Position numbers and translations under genes: made by a program. A stretch of DNA of 60,000 nucleotides from Takakia lepidozioides. Its lineage: Eukaryota; Streptophyta; Takakiopsida; Takakiales; Takakiaceae. The DNA is taken from contig CM060733.1 of the NCBI GenBank assembly GCA_030704615.1, forward strand, positions 66,900,001-66,960,000, in the 5' to 3' direction. The notes below the pieces were generated by a model. That model ran no database searches. It was given only the letters and a program-made list of their open reading frames with translations, and was not told the DNA's origin. Numbering within the stretch: position 1 is the first letter of the stretch; the number at the start of each line of letters is the position of its first letter. This document shows, piece by piece, positions 34,081 to 46,560 of the stretch.

Positions 34081-34969
34081 CGGCGGGCTCCCAGCCGAAA
34101 CCTCCTCGCACACATACCGTAGCGTTTCTAGGGTTGCTTGCTCCAAATGCGAAGGTTGATCCAACTGCGGGCCTCCCATGCATGTTTGCCCTCTCTCCCG
34201 CTCGCTCGCTCTAAGTCCCAACCCTCTCTCTCTCTCCCTCCCGCTCGCTCTAAGTCTGTTCACGCTACCGTGATGGGCAACTTTTTAAGTTTTTAAACCT
34301 TTTTGTAAACCCTAAAAGCCCCTCTTTGATTTTTTTTCTTTTTTTTCTTTTCTTAAAGGAAACCACAGGTCCTTGAGGAGGGGGGAAAATTCACCCGCCT
34401 TCATTTATGGGCCATAAGACGTACAGGACGATCAACGCCCAGACATACTGTCACGAACAATCCCACACACGGGATAAGGCAGCGGGTTTGAACCCCAAAC
34501 CACCAAGGCGACACACTGTGCACTTACCAGCCGATGTGTTTTTTTTTTTTTAAAAATTGCATTTTTTTTTTTTTAAATTGATTCTAGTGGTCAGAGTCTC
34601 CGTTTTTTCAAAATATAAATACTCATATATTATATATATAACCAGAAAAGCATGTGTTGACATGTGCAGTCATGTAGTGATTCATCCATGTGATGATCTG
34701 GCAGAATGCATTAGAGTGAGAGTCATGAAGTCATGTCTTTCTAGCAATATACACACGTCATTCTAGTGTAGCCATGACCGTGACTGGTAGTCATATCTGC
34801 CATGCCAATATTCGTGGTCAAACATGTTTGACCTGTGTTCCGCAGAGTCTGGAGCCATGCAGTCGCATATACGCCTTCCCCAGACCTGCATTATGACTTC
34901 AAAAAGCATTTTACGACTGCAAATGGCATTTCTGCCACAAATATGTCATGACTGCGCACCCATGGGAGT

Positions 34970-34995
34970 CGTAAAAGCCGCAATCTGTTGTAGTG
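34970..34995 (-). repeat. CACTA right terminal inverted repeat
   Basis: Inverted copy of 30163-30188 with one mismatch, followed by target duplication AAT. Confidence 0.9.
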
Positions 34996-35179
34996 AATGC
35001 ATGGGCAGATTTTGAGATCACAATCGCCACTCAGAACGTTGTTCTTTGCACCGGCATGGCATGTCAGCATGCATATCAGCCCAAACTCATTACTCTGTGA
35101 GCCTTCCACTGCCGGAGTGTGCCCATTCAAGCCAGATCTTCGAAACGCAGGGATGGAACGGGGTTTTGAAACCAGCATT

Positions 35180-36719
35180 GCCTAACTGGATACCCAATTC
35201 AGCTCCACATCCTGGTCCATTAATCTGCTGCACATTGTGAAGTTTTCTGCCCGTTCACCGCAAGTTGAATAAGGAGTATTCTTAAAACACGGGTACTCAT
35301 AATCTGAAAATGGCTCCAGCTTATGTTGCTTGAGTGCGAATATGAGTGTTGGTTGGTTTGGCCGCTTTACATCTGGTCCATCCCACTCGATATGATGAGC
35401 AGGTTCAGCTTGACTTCTCTCACACAAAAGAGGTTGGTTGTCTTGGGTCTTGGCAGGGTTTCCCACAACCGCCTTTCCTTTTCAGACTGCCAGTCATCAG
35501 CCTCGTTCTCCAATGCTTCACTTTCTTCCCAAGTGAAGTGCTCTCCTCTTTTATGCTTCAATGTCCATGCAGGTGTCTTTTCCTTCATCTCCCGTGGTGC
35601 TTTCGAATGAATGAGCACTGATTTACATCTGTTGGCAACACTTATGGTGTCCCTTTCCTTGCATGCCACTGCAGGCCCGCATTGACTTTCTTGGCAGGGA
35701 AGTCTCCTCCTTCTCCCTCATTTTCTGGCTCTGTTGGTGCCCCACTCACCATGCTATCAGGGCTGCACTTATTTTGTGGTGTTGCGCCAGCCAAGGGCGA
35801 TCTTTCACTGGTCCGATTGTTGGCAATAGCTGATTGGAGTCTTCTTGGTAGAGTCTCCCACGAGCTCCCATCAATTTCAGGCATCAGGTTTTCTACCCTG
35901 CCCTTCCACTTTTCATAAGCGAGGTGTCTGTCTTCCTCCCTTTCACTCTTCAGCGTCTCAGGCAGATTTTTCTTCATGCGATTGCTGCTCCCATACTTCC
36001 AGTCCTTGTTTAATTTTCTCCAGCCATCACCCTCAGATTTGACAAGGTATTGCTGCCCTTCCTTGTGTCTTTCCTCACTCCCAGCTGCTGGTTTTATCCC
36101 AGATTCACCTCTCATCCTTGCATGGGGTTTTGCTTGCCAAACAGCCCTTGTGTGGGGAACTTCAATGAAAGACAACATCTCATTCTCAGCTCCTGTCTTT
36201 GTATCTCTTTGCAGCAGTCCAGCCTCGGGTGCCTCACTTTCTGATTGCTGGGTTGCATTCTTCGCCGCCAACCTTTGACAGAAAGTGTGATCCATCTTCC
36301 TCATCTCCTACTGGTTCCCTTGATGCTTCACCTCGTATGTCTTCCTCCTCATGTTTTAGCAGCAGCTCCCATGCTTGAATTGCTACTTTTTCTCGTAGTT
36401 GATCTTGTGCTTTCCTTTTTCTCCGTAGCCTAATCAACAGTTTTGTCTTGGCAGCTCCCTTGCCATGAGTGCCTTGTCTCACTGCATCTCCCTTGGCTGC
36501 CCACCATCCGTGGAGTCTTTCTTGTACTATTCTGACCCTCGTTGGCATGCACTTTGCTGCGATGCCCCACATGTATTTGCTGCTCCCTTTAATCATCAAC
36601 ATAGTGCTCCAAAGCCAGTTCCTCATTGTTGACCAGTTGACCTTCTCAGCCCTTGGACCCCATTTTCCCTTCTCCCATGTTGCCTCGTCTTTCTGCTTCA
36701 TCGTTTGCTTTACTTGCAC
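35180..36719 (-). pseudogene. Unidentified degenerate coding-like region
   Basis: Three overlapping minus-strand frames (36719-36234, 36304-35642, 35669-35367) give hydrophilic, Lys/Glu-rich translation with Trp-rich patches (KDWKYGSSNRM, SSKYMWGIAAK, PTRVRIVQERLHGW). The last phrase faintly recalls the C-terminal zinc-binding part of plant LINE reverse transcriptases, but no reverse transcriptase motif is present. I do not recognise the family. Confidence 0.3.
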
Positions 36720-36809
36720 GATGTTGCTTCTTCCCTACAGCTCATCATGTGTTGTGGCTCTTTCCCATGTTGCACTCACTCCCATCACACGTTGTGCAGT
36801 TGATAAGAC

Positions 36810-36900
36810 TGAGATGAGTTGTGGCAGATGTCATTATGAACAATACCCTTGTGGACAGGGAGTGTTCAACAATATGGCTGAGCGAAGGATAGAGTGTAAT
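36810..36900 (+). pseudogene. Short PPR fragment joined to repeat R1
   Basis: Nearly repeats the sequence at 29.84-29.91 kb (VADVIMNNTLVDRECSTIW in one frame). It is followed directly by inverted R1 sequence, mirroring the R1-PPR junction inside the CACTA element. Confidence 0.6.
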
Positions 36901-37840
36901 GACTGCTAATGAAGGCTTCTTCAATTTCACCTTGTTTTCCCCTCTTATCATAATCGCCCCTAATTATTCATGTCTGAATTCTGCAAGTTAGCTGGTTGAG
37001 TGAAGCTTTGATAGTTTGGAGTGACTTTGACATGATTCTGCCAATGTGACAACAGGAAAGTATCAGAAACAGGTAACACAGACGAGGAGAAGTTGTGGAA
37101 TGAATATTTTTCTGACCCCAGTCAATGGTGGGACAATCGAGTCAAGAAGGTGAATGTTTGTTGTATTTTAGAGAGTAGCAGATGCAATTGAGCGTAGGAA
37201 CTAGTGTGATAAGTTGAGTTGGGTGCTTCCTAGAACAAGTCTAGGCTGTCATCGTCAACTGCTAGCAACAAGGCAAGGTTGTATGCATGATTCGTGCGAG
37301 GCATGGATAGTTGAAGGAGCAAGGATAGAGTGTGGGTGCAGATTCACCCAAGAGGGCCAGACTTCAAGCTCCAGATTAACTATGAAGCTACAAGAAACCT
37401 GCATGGGTAGATGGTCAACTGGCAGCAACGGCACAATTGATAAAATCAGACATTGTTAATGAAGGCATCTTCTTCAGCACATTTCACCCTGTTTTTCCCT
37501 CTTATTCCAGTCAATGATGGGACAACTGAGGCAAAAAGGTGAATGCCTGCTACATTTCAGAGAGTAGCAGACGCAATTGAGCATATGAACTAGTGTGATA
37601 AGCTGAGTTGGGTGTTTCCTAGAACAAATGTAGGTTGTCATTGTCAGCTACTAGCAGCAAGGCAAGGATGAATGCATGATTTGTGCAGGGGCATGGATAG
37701 CTGAAGGAGCAGGGATAGAGTGTGGTCCAGCTTCATCCTAGAGGGCCAAATTTCAAGCACAAGATTTACCTATGATTCCTTGTGGATCAATAACTACAAG
37801 AAACCTCCATGGGTAGATGGTCTATTCCGTGGAACTCACT
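36901..37840 (-). repeat. Dispersed repeat family R1, inverted copies
   Basis: Two tandem blocks (about 36.90-37.47 and 37.49-37.84 kb) are reverse complements of the R1 copies at 30.7-31.8 kb and carry the same landmarks in reverse order. Confidence 0.75.
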
Positions 37841-38952
37841 GAAGTCTTGCATTATGAGGATCAGAACTGCTTGACTTGCACGAGGCCTTGACCCTTAGGC
37901 AATCCCCAGAGCAGCAGTAGCTTTTGGGCTGCTTTTTTACTTTGTGTTTTTTATTTTGTCCCATAAGCTCTTTGAGCTTTCCGCAGATGTAATAAAGTAC
38001 CATTTTGTTTCATTTCATTCATTTTCATTTCATTTTGTTTCATGGCATGTCTTTCATCGTTTGTGCATTTCTAATGCATGATAGGGGGAGGGCTTGCTGG
38101 TGTATGTTGTCCGATAGGCCCTATGCACAGAGTCAAAGCTGGAAGTCAGCCTTGCAAGGACCCAAGTGAGAGAAGTCTGGTGGGGGTAGCATCTTGGGGG
38201 ATGGCAGTTAGGGCAATGTGTGTCTAGGGCAGTTCTCTTGTATGGCATTATTAGTCGACTCACTACAAACACCAAAACTCCAAAGCATGAATCACTATGA
38301 ATGATTGTTCAAGTAATTTCGAGCACTTCATGTAAAGTAGTAAAGCAGTGGTTGCGCCAACTTCCGCAGTCGCAATTGCCACTGGGCATGTAGCACTGCA
38401 AGTTATGTGGTCTACTACCACGTGGCGCCCCGGGCCCGTGGCCACGTGGCAGCAGTGGTGCTCGTCGTGGCGCCGCCACGTCGACATCCACATCGTCGTC
38501 CACGTCCGCGTCCATGTGTCACCGCGCTTCAGTGAGTCGGTCCACTCATCCGGAGGGAAAAGTCAAAGTCAGCCCAAAAGGTCAGACACACGGGCGGCCC
38601 GCCTGGTTACGCCACGTGGTTCTTCAACATTAATCGCATTAATCGCATTAATCGCTGAGCAGTTGTTCGCGCGTCTGCGTCCTTTACCACTCCAATCATT
38701 GGATGTCCAACCCAACTACCACGTCTGTTGTAACTAGTCTGTTGTAACTTCCAGTCGATCCCAGTTTTTTGACTTTTACGACTCAAAATGAGTCGTTACC
38801 CCAGTGGTAAATGACACGAATGCTTCTAGTGGTGGGTGGGCCAAGCTGAAGATCTAAAATACCCGAGGGCATGAAAATGGCAGGCAAAGCAGCCAGCAGC
38901 ACGGGAGCAAAGCCCAACATAGAACCGCGTCCGGAAAGAGAGATGAGGTTTA
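37841..38952. other. No gene recognised
   Basis: Contains an AATAAA-like signal and CATTT-rich simple sequence near 37.98-38.05 kb, perhaps a retrotransposed 3' end, and a short tandem of TTAATCGCA units at 38.63-38.65 kb. No coding content was identified. Confidence 0.3.
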
Positions 38953-39060
38953 CTATTTCATGAGCAGAAACCATGAGCCATGAGCCATGAGCCGCATGAG
39001 CCGCATGAGCGGTGAGCCGAAATCTAAGATACGCGGTTTTCATGAGCGGACTTCTCCAAA
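38953..39060 (-). repeat. (GCTCATG)n terminal repeat, left end of the composite transposon
   Basis: Read on the minus strand, about seven GCTCATG units ending with GCTCATGAAATAGTAAACCTC. It matches the end at 20.95 kb and is inverted relative to 46.98-47.06 kb. Confidence 0.75.
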
Positions 39061-39851
39061 TTTGGAAATGCGGCAGATTAAAAAAGTATTAAAATACTAG
39101 TTTTTAATTTGACATTGCTGTTTTTGGAAGTTCCAGATCCTATAATGCGGCAAAGATATGTCGTGAGAAACAATTCCGCTCATGGTTTTGTAAATCTGCT
39201 CATGGAAAAAACTGACCGTGCAATGAGAAATCTAGTATACCACAGCAAAAGGACGCTGCATACTGGCGTGTATAGAGTATTCTGCGGTTTTATATGCCCT
39301 AACATTGGAATGAAGCTGACCCTTCTGTCACGATTGTATGATCCCCATGCAACAACACAGTCTGCAGTGCTTGAAAATTCTTGCTTCTTCCTGCATTCTA
39401 CGGGAAAGGTTTGCCACTCCACTAGGAAATGCGGTGCCGCATTACGGTTCGCACGTGCGAGAATTCTGAGGGGTTCAGTGTTCTCGACGGTCGGCGCCCT
39501 GAAGACTCGGTGCGATTATCTTACTATGACCAAGGCTGCAACTACCAGTACCTACTACGTTACTTGGAACTGCGGCGCCGCATTTTCTTGCCGGGGGTCG
39601 AATGAGATAAGCAAAGTTTGGGAGAGCAGAAAAACAAGAACCCCCAAAAAAAACAAAAATCCAGGCACGTGGAAACAGAAGGTAATGACATAGTATTATC
39701 TTAGTTTGACCAAAATAGGTTACTGGTAGACAAGACATAAGTCAAACCTTTCTGTAGCCAAAGTTAGAGGTACTTGCAGTAGTACAGTTCTACTATAACT
39801 GAAACTCCGAAAAGGATGGGCGTAACATGTCTTGTGCCCCGCAAGCCAAGC

Positions 39852-40850
39852 TCACTGGTCCCCTGGATCCATATTCAGAAGAGTGTACATCTCGTCGGGG
39901 CTCAACGCTAGTGCATGTATGAAGTGATGAGTTGTGGAATTGCACCAGAGGCTCTTTAGGTACACGTAGTACAGATGCTTGCAAGGGCAGTATGATGCCC
40001 CCTTCTTCGCCATGATCTGGAAGTCGGTGCAATTGCAGGTGGGTAATTCTGAAATGGTGATGGTGTACACCTCATTGCGGACAACTGAGCCTGCCGTGGC
40101 CATCTGATACACACGCCCGAAGCCTGGTGGGGGCATTTATGTTGAGCTCTGGATTGTATAGTTCATCCCAAGTGCATTCCCCATCCTTGTCTCGTTCACT
40201 TTTGAGGGAGGTCGCCGTCTCTTCGGTTTTCCCCAACGGTGTGTAGGATGCTTAGAGTTGTCACATACATTTGATCTTGCTCTCATAGGGGTCGGTGGTG
40301 GAGGCTGTGGAACCGGAAATGGTTGTCTGGGGACGTCAGTGCGCTGCACCATCCAAAATCCTGCTGCAGTAAGGGCGTCGGCCTCAACCTGACTCATATT
40401 GTATCCCGGTTCCACCAGCCACACCGGGGGAGCCTCTGGCACTGCTTGTATGCCGTACTTGGGCTTTCCATAGACACAAGTCATAATGTCATGCCTACAG
40501 AACCAGAACTGGGTCGTCGTCGCCTCCGCAAACTTTGCATGGACAAATCTTCCCGTGAAAGTAGGAGCAGGGACAACCCCAACTGGGTTCCTTCTTATCA
40601 TCTATCCACAATGTTGTCGTGTATCACTCGAATTGCAGAACACTTGCCTCATATGGGGTGCCGCAGACTGACACCGAATTTGATCCACTGAGGAGCGAGT
40701 ATGGGTGGATGTCAAGGGGACGGAACTCCGACGATGCATTTTCGTCCAGGCTGCCATCAACATGTACCCCTTCAGTGGATTTTGGGGAAGTGAGGTGGGC
40801 GGACTGCCATTCGAGCTTGCGGTGGGGACGGTCGTCCCCACTACCACTTA
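39852..40850 (-). pseudogene. SWIM-type MULE transposase C-terminus, copy 3
   Basis: Minus strand 40601-40137 and 40136-39852 align by eye with the C-terminal third of copy 1: MIRRNP, FWFCRHDIMTC, GKPKYGIQ, VQRTDVP, NETRMGNALGM, then GRVYQMATAGSVVR and the SWIM finger (CNC near 40.03 kb, CKH near 39.98 kb). A stop or frameshift separates the two frames at 40137. Upstream similarity fades at about 40.85 kb where the palindrome array starts; the DDE core is missing, so the gene was truncated. Confidence 0.8.
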
Positions 40851-43800
40851 CCGGTGCCTTCATGACAATGGGACAGAAATGCCGCACCGCATATCCATTC
40901 GGACAGCCATACACCCTTGCCTTCATGACAGAGGGGACAGAAATGCGGTGCCGCATTTCCGTCCGGACTGCCATTAGACCTTGCCTTCATGACAATGGGG
41001 ACGGATATGCGGTGCCGCATTTCAGTCCCCACTACCAGTTACCCTTGCCTCCATAATAGTAGGACGGAAATGTGGCACAGCATTTCCGTCCCACCTACTA
41101 TACACCCTTGCCTTCATGACAGTAGGGACGGAAAATCGGTTTCGCATTTCCGTCCAGACTGCCCTGAGACCCTTCCTTCATGACATTGGGGACGGAAATG
41201 CGGTGCCGCATTTCCGTCCGGACTGCCATTGGACCTTGCCTTCATGACAGTGGGGACGGATGGAAATGCGGTGTCGCATTTCCGTCCTGATTGCCATTGG
41301 ACCTTGCCATCATTACAGTGGGGACGGACGGAAATGCTGCATTTCCGTCCGGACTGCCATTGGACCTTGCCTTCACTACAGTGGGGACGGAAACGCAGTG
41401 CCGCTTTTCCGTCCGGACTGCCGGAAGACCTTGCATTCATAACAGTGGGGACGCAAATGCGGTGCCGCATTTCGGCCGTCCCCACTACCAGTTACCCTTG
41501 CCTCCATAACAGTGGGATGGAAATGCGGTGCCGCATTTCGATCGCCACTACCAGTTACCCTTGCCTCCATGACAGTGTTCCGTCCCACCTGCCATACACC
41601 CATTGCCTTCTGGAAATGCGGCGCCGCATTTCTATCCAACGACGATGACTATAGAGAAAAAAAAAATAGGGTTCTGTTTTTCTTACCCGCCACCCCCTGT
41701 GGTCGGAAATGCGGCACCGCATTTCCATCCAACGGGTAGAGCTAGAAAAAACAAGGAAATTTTTTTTTTTTGATTTTTTTTTCTCTACCCCCTATAGGCC
41801 GAAATGCGGCGCCGCATTTCAATCCAGCGGCGATGAGAAGAGAAAAGAAAATGTTTTACGGTTATTTTTTTTCCCCCCCTCTACCCCCTGTTGTTGGAAA
41901 TGCGGCATCGCATTTCGATCCTGCGGGGATGACTAGAGAGGGCAAAAAAAAAACAAAAAAACAAACTTCATTTATTTATTTATTTTTTGCCTTTCACCCC
42001 TATGGACGCAAATGCGGCGCCGCATTTCAATCCAGCGGCGATGACAAGAGGAAAAAAAAGGTTAGGGTTATTGTTTGTCCTCTCTATTCCCCCTGTTGTT
42101 GGAAATGCGGCGCCGCATTCCATCCAGCGGGGATGACTAGAGAACAACCAAGAAAAAAAAAAAAAAAACCCACAATTTATTTTTTTTTTTTTTTTTTTTT
42201 TTTTCCCCACAGCCCCCCCCCACCGTATGGACGGAAATGCGGCGCCGCATTTCAATCCAGCGGCGATGACAAGAGGAAGAAAAACGGTTAGGGTTATTTT
42301 TTTCCCCCTTCTACCCCTTGTTGTTGGAAATGCGGCACCGCATTTCCATCCAGCGGGGATGACTAAAAAAGCTGGGGGGGGGGGGGGATTTTTTTTTGTC
42401 CCCACCCCTATGGACGGAAATGCGGCACCGCATTTCAATCCAGCGACGATGACAAGAGGAAAAAAAATGGTTAGGATTATTTTTTTCCCCCCTTCTATCC
42501 CCTGTTGTTGGAAATGCGGCGCCGCATTTCCATCCAGCGGGGATGACTAAGGGCAGACGGGGGTGGGGGCAAAAAATAAATAAATAAATAAATAAAAAAT
42601 TTGTCCCCACCCCTATGGGCGGAAATGCGGCGCCGCATTTCAATACAGCGGCGATGACAAGAGGAAAAAAACGGTTAGGGTTATTTTTTTTCCCCCTTCC
42701 ATCCCCTGTTGTTGGAAATGTGGCGCCGCATTTCCATCCAGCGGGGATGACTAGAGGGGGGCAGGGGAGGGGGGAAAAAACAAACAAAGAAAGAACAAAA
42801 ACTTTTTTTGTCCCCACCCCTATGGACGGAAATGCGGCGCCGCATTTCAATTTAGTGGCGATGACAAGAAAAAATAAAGTTAGGGTTGCTTTTTCCACCC
42901 CCCCCCCCCCCTCTACCCTCTGTTGTTGGAAATGCGGCGCCGCATTTCCATCTAGCGGGGATGACAAGAGAAAAAAAGAAAAAAAGATAAACTGAGAATT
43001 TTTTATTTCTTGTTTTCACCCCTTTCGGATGGAAATGCGGCACCGCATTTCAATCCAGCGGCGATGACTAGAGGAAAAACAATCAGGGGTTATTTCCCCC
43101 CTCCCCCCTGTGGTTGAAAATGCGGCGCCGCAATTACCATCCAGCGGGAATGACTAGAGGGGAAAAAAAAAAAACACCGTCAAACGACTTTCAAAGAGCA
43201 CGGGTGGATGGCAGTCGAGACGGAAATGCGGCACCGCATTTCCGTCCTGACTCACATCCCCCTTTGCACGATGATCATCATTTGGGGAAAAGAGGTGGGC
43301 GGGATGAACCTGGCGACGAAAATGCGCTGCCGCATTTTTGTCCGGACTGACACCTACCGATCACTTTATACCTAGTGGGACGGAAATGCGGCACCGCATT
43401 TCCATCCGGGTTCCCACTGAACCATGCCTTCCTACCATTGTGGATGGATATGTGGTGCCGCATTTCCGTCCTAACTGACACCTAAGCATCCTTGACACAT
43501 GGTGGGATGATAATCCGGTGCCGCATTTCCGTCCGGGCTCCCATTCCACCATGCATTTTTAACAGTCTGGACGGAAATGCGTTGCCGCATTTTCGTCCGG
43601 ACTGACACCTAAGCATCCCTTAACACCTGGTGGGACGGAAATACGGCGCCGCATTTCCGTTTGGGGTCCCACTGGACCATGCCTTTCTACCATTGTGGAT
43701 GGAAATGCGGTGCCGCATTTCCTAACTCACACCTAAGTATCCTTGATACATGGTGGGATGATAATCCGGTGCCGCATTTCCGTCCGGGCTCCCATTCCAC

Positions 43801-44400
43801 CATGCATTTTTAACAGTCTGGACGGAAATGCGGTGCAGCATTTCCGTCTGGGCTCCAACTGTACGATCCCTAAACAGATCCCCATCCAGACATTGCTTTC
43901 CCGAGAGTCTGGACGGAAACGCGCCACCGTATTTCCGTCCGGACTGATAGTGGACCATCCCTTCATTTTTGGTGGGACGGAAATGCGGTGCCGCATTTCC
44001 GTCTAGAAGACCACTTCAGTTTGCGTACTTGGCAGTTGAAGGGAAATGCGACGCCGCATTTCCGTCTGGACTGTCATTGTACATTTTCTTAATGACAGCT
44101 TCGACGGAATTGCGGTGCCGCATTCCAGGCCCGCTACCACTTACTCTGGCAGACAGGACAGCGAAACGGAAGTGTGGCACCGCATTCCCGTCGAACTTGC
44201 CAAACAACCTTTTCTTCATGATAGGATGGCCGCAAATCCAACCATCCAGCCTTACCATCCTGAGAATAGGGACGGAAAAGCGGTGCCGTATTTCCGTCCC
44301 AGCTGCCCTCCACGCTTGCCTTCAGTAAAGAGGGTTCACGAAGGGGACGGAAATGCGGTACCGCATTTACCACTGACTGCCATCCTCCCTGGCATCTTTA
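40850..44400. repeat. Palindrome array B (core TGCGGCGCCGCA)
   Basis: More than forty copies of a palindrome with consensus GAAATGCGGCGCCGCATTTC, often extended by GGAC/GTCC to about 30 bp. There are three sub-arrays. At 40.85-41.6 kb spacers read ACTGCCATTGGACCTTGCC-like, period about 70 bp. At 41.6-43.15 kb spacers hold poly(A), poly(T) and GGTTAGGGTTATT, period about 100 bp. At 43.2-44.4 kb spacers read GGACTGACACC-like, period about 63 bp. The central six bases vary mainly among GGCGCC, GGTGCC and GGCACC, with one GGTACC at 44.36 kb. Confidence 0.95.
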
Positions 44401-44884
44401 TCCTCTTTCGTGATGAGTAGGGAGGTATCCTGATCGAACGGCCACTAATGCCGAATCGCATTTGGTCTGTTGACTCATAGAGGCTGAAATGGCAGTTGAA
44501 GGGGTCATTGCCAACACATATTCGGAGGCGGTAATGCCGGACCGTTGCATCATCACTGACTGTCCAACAGACACTAGACCTCTATTTCTTCGAATTCAAT
44601 TTTCCAGCGACGTAGGGGCCACCTGCCTCACGAGGAGACACGTAGGCCCTGACCTTTCGAATCCATACGGTGCATCTCCGCCGTTTGATGTCATCTTTCG
44701 CTGGTGACTCTTTCACTGCTCTAACACCCCTTCCAACACCATTCTTTGCCTCATTTCTTCTCTTTAGTTTCTCTTATGTTGCACAGCCTCATAGTGAGGT
44801 GGTGGAGGGATCGTAGGGCTCTGAAGACCCGCAGGACGAAAAGAGGAAGCTACTGCAGCCCGCACACACCCTCGACCTTCTAGC

Positions 44885-46560
44885 ATGGGTCCTCCTGTCG
44901 GGCCTAACCTTGTGCGCTTCAAGGACGTGCTTTGGAAAGGTAAAGGTTTCAAGTCGAAAGCAGCAGAGAAAGAGGCAATTTGACGATGAAGATGATGGAG
45001 AGTCGCCAACATGGGTCGTCCCCTTCTCCAAAAAATTAAAGAGCATGAAGCATCAGGCGGTTGTTGAGGAATATACTACCCCATCGGATCAGTCCCCTTC
45101 CCCTACGAAGAGCAAGAAGTAGACGGGGCGGTGGAGAATCGGACGAGAACGGAGGAGTCCCCTTCCCTTGCAAAGAGTAAGAAGCAGAAGGGGGCGAAAG
45201 CAAGGGCAGAGCAGTCTCCAGCAAAACCCCTCCACATGTTGAAGCTCAGTTCTTGCAGGAGTTTCAGAAGGAAACCGGGGGCAACTCTGCAGAAGCTCGG
45301 GCAGCTGCTCCGATGACGATCTCTAGCACTCCTGTCCTGGTCGATCTTTCAGCGGATGAAGGTGTTGTTTCTTAACATGGGGAGCTCGACTTCTCCTACC
45401 TAGAATAGGACTTTCGTGACAATAGGGGAGGTATGGATGACTACATTCTCCCACATGATCTGCCCGGCTACATTCCCAAGAATACAGGCACGGCTCTGGG
45501 TGGTCCATCTGAACAGCCCCTTCCCCCACCCCCAAAAATGTCGCAAGAGGATTTTCAGAGTGCAGAGAATCAAATGTTGGAGGAGACTCACAGCAGCATT
45601 GGCAGAGTTCTTAGGACCAAGGTCTTCCCTTGCACACTGCGAATTCCACTCTGTCGAATGGTCTCCCTCCTGATAGTGAGGCTTGCTCTCGCAAGGGATG
45701 TGGATAAGATGAAGTTCGCATTCCAAGAAGGCTATTGGCTGGGGTCTGCCGCCTTCTATGTTTCCATTGAGAATGAGGAAGGTGGATCGCATGCCCGACA
45801 ACAGAAGAGTTAGCAGCCTAGGGTCCCCACTACCACACTCGCAACACGGAATTCAAAAAAATGCTGAAGGATGATGGCGGTGTTTGGTGGCCAGCCAAAA
45901 TCCCCTCTAACCCCTCTTACTATGAAAGCTGTGAAAACTGGCTCAGCAAAGAAGACACTCTTCAACCTCCCGGGGGGGCACCCGTGCGAGCTAGTGGAAA
46001 TGAAGGGCAGGCCAAAGTTGGAGCCAAAAACAGTGATTCAGTGTGCGAATGAGAGTTTTTTGAGGGCATTGGATGGCCGGCCGGCCGCCAAGTTAGCACA
46101 CATCAAGCAAATGGAAGGCCTGAAAGCCAAAGCTCTAAGGAAGGCGACTGCAGAAGAGCCTGTAGACACTCCAGGATTTGTAGCCATGATGGATTTCTTT
46201 GCAATGACAAGTGAAGGGAAGAATTGCATGAGGCGTGGAAAACGGACTGACTGGTCATTGATTTGATCATCTTTGGATATTCCAGATGGAGAGCCTCTGG
46301 AAGGACTGGATATTGTGCCCTCTTGGAGCAAGTATTTCTGAGGACTTTTGGAAGAAAGGGTTTGGGCTAGCCTGCATGGTATTGGATGACAAAGGTTGTG
46401 TGGTGGTCCTTGCCAGCAAAGGCAAAAACACAGAGGCGGGAATTGCCAAGTGGACCCGTAAGAGTGGCGTCCCAATTCTGAAGAAGATGTGGACCTGCAT
46501 CAACTCAATGGGCCTTCGCTCCAAGGGAAACCAGATAATTACCGTATTGCCAAACAGAAA
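44885..46560 (+). pseudogene. Methyltransferase-like gene, copy B (internally deleted, motif I missing)
   Basis: A charged N-terminal exon (MGPPVGPNLVRFKDVLW from 44885) may join later Lys-rich frames. At 45.43-45.8 kb LRIPLCRMVSL and EGYWLGSAAFYVSIE match the start of the ParB-like part of copy A, but DGNHR is missing. The sequence then jumps to KKTLFNLPGGHP and CANESFLRALDG, matching the pre-catalytic part of copy D. It reaches LDIPDGEPLEGL (46275-46289) and CMVLDDKGCVVVLASKGKN. Frameshifts occur near 46.25 and 46.33 kb. The SAM-binding motif I is not found, so the 3' part is lost before the terminal repeat at 47 kb. Confidence 0.7.

Larger units (their letters stand above)
30163..34995. 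mobile_element. Non-autonomous CACTA (En/Spm) transposon, 4.8 kb
   Basis: The left end starts CACTACAACAAATTGCGGC and the right end is its inverted copy; the TIR spans 26 bp with one mismatch. The 3-bp target duplication AAT flanks it (30160-30162 and 34996-34998), as expected for CACTA elements. Subterminal repeats of the ATGACTGCAAATG/AGTCATG type lie near both ends. I see no transposase inside. The interior holds repeat blocks and antisense PPR fragments, so it would depend on another element's transposase. Confidence 0.9.

Noticed and set aside
34360-34560. Possible tRNA-derived SINE (GGGTTTGAACCCC near 34.49 kb resembles a B box, poly(T) follows)
   Set aside because: No convincing A box at the right distance and no flanking target duplication; a single B-box-like match is too weak.
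36234-36719. LINE reverse transcriptase C-terminus
   Set aside because: One phrase is suggestive, but the zinc-binding cysteines and every reverse transcriptase motif are missing.
42060-42890. Telomere-like GGTTAGGGTTATT in the spacers of array B
   Set aside because: It occurs once per spacer and is not tandem, so it is part of the duplicated spacer rather than an interstitial telomere tract.
41640-43190. Long poly(A), poly(T), poly(C) and AAAT runs
   Set aside because: Simple-sequence slippage inside duplicated spacers; no sign of polyadenylated retrogenes.
40850-44400. CRISPR-like regular spacing of a short repeat
   Set aside because: Repeats are palindromes with diverged copies and the spacers are themselves repetitive; no cas genes and the context is eukaryotic.
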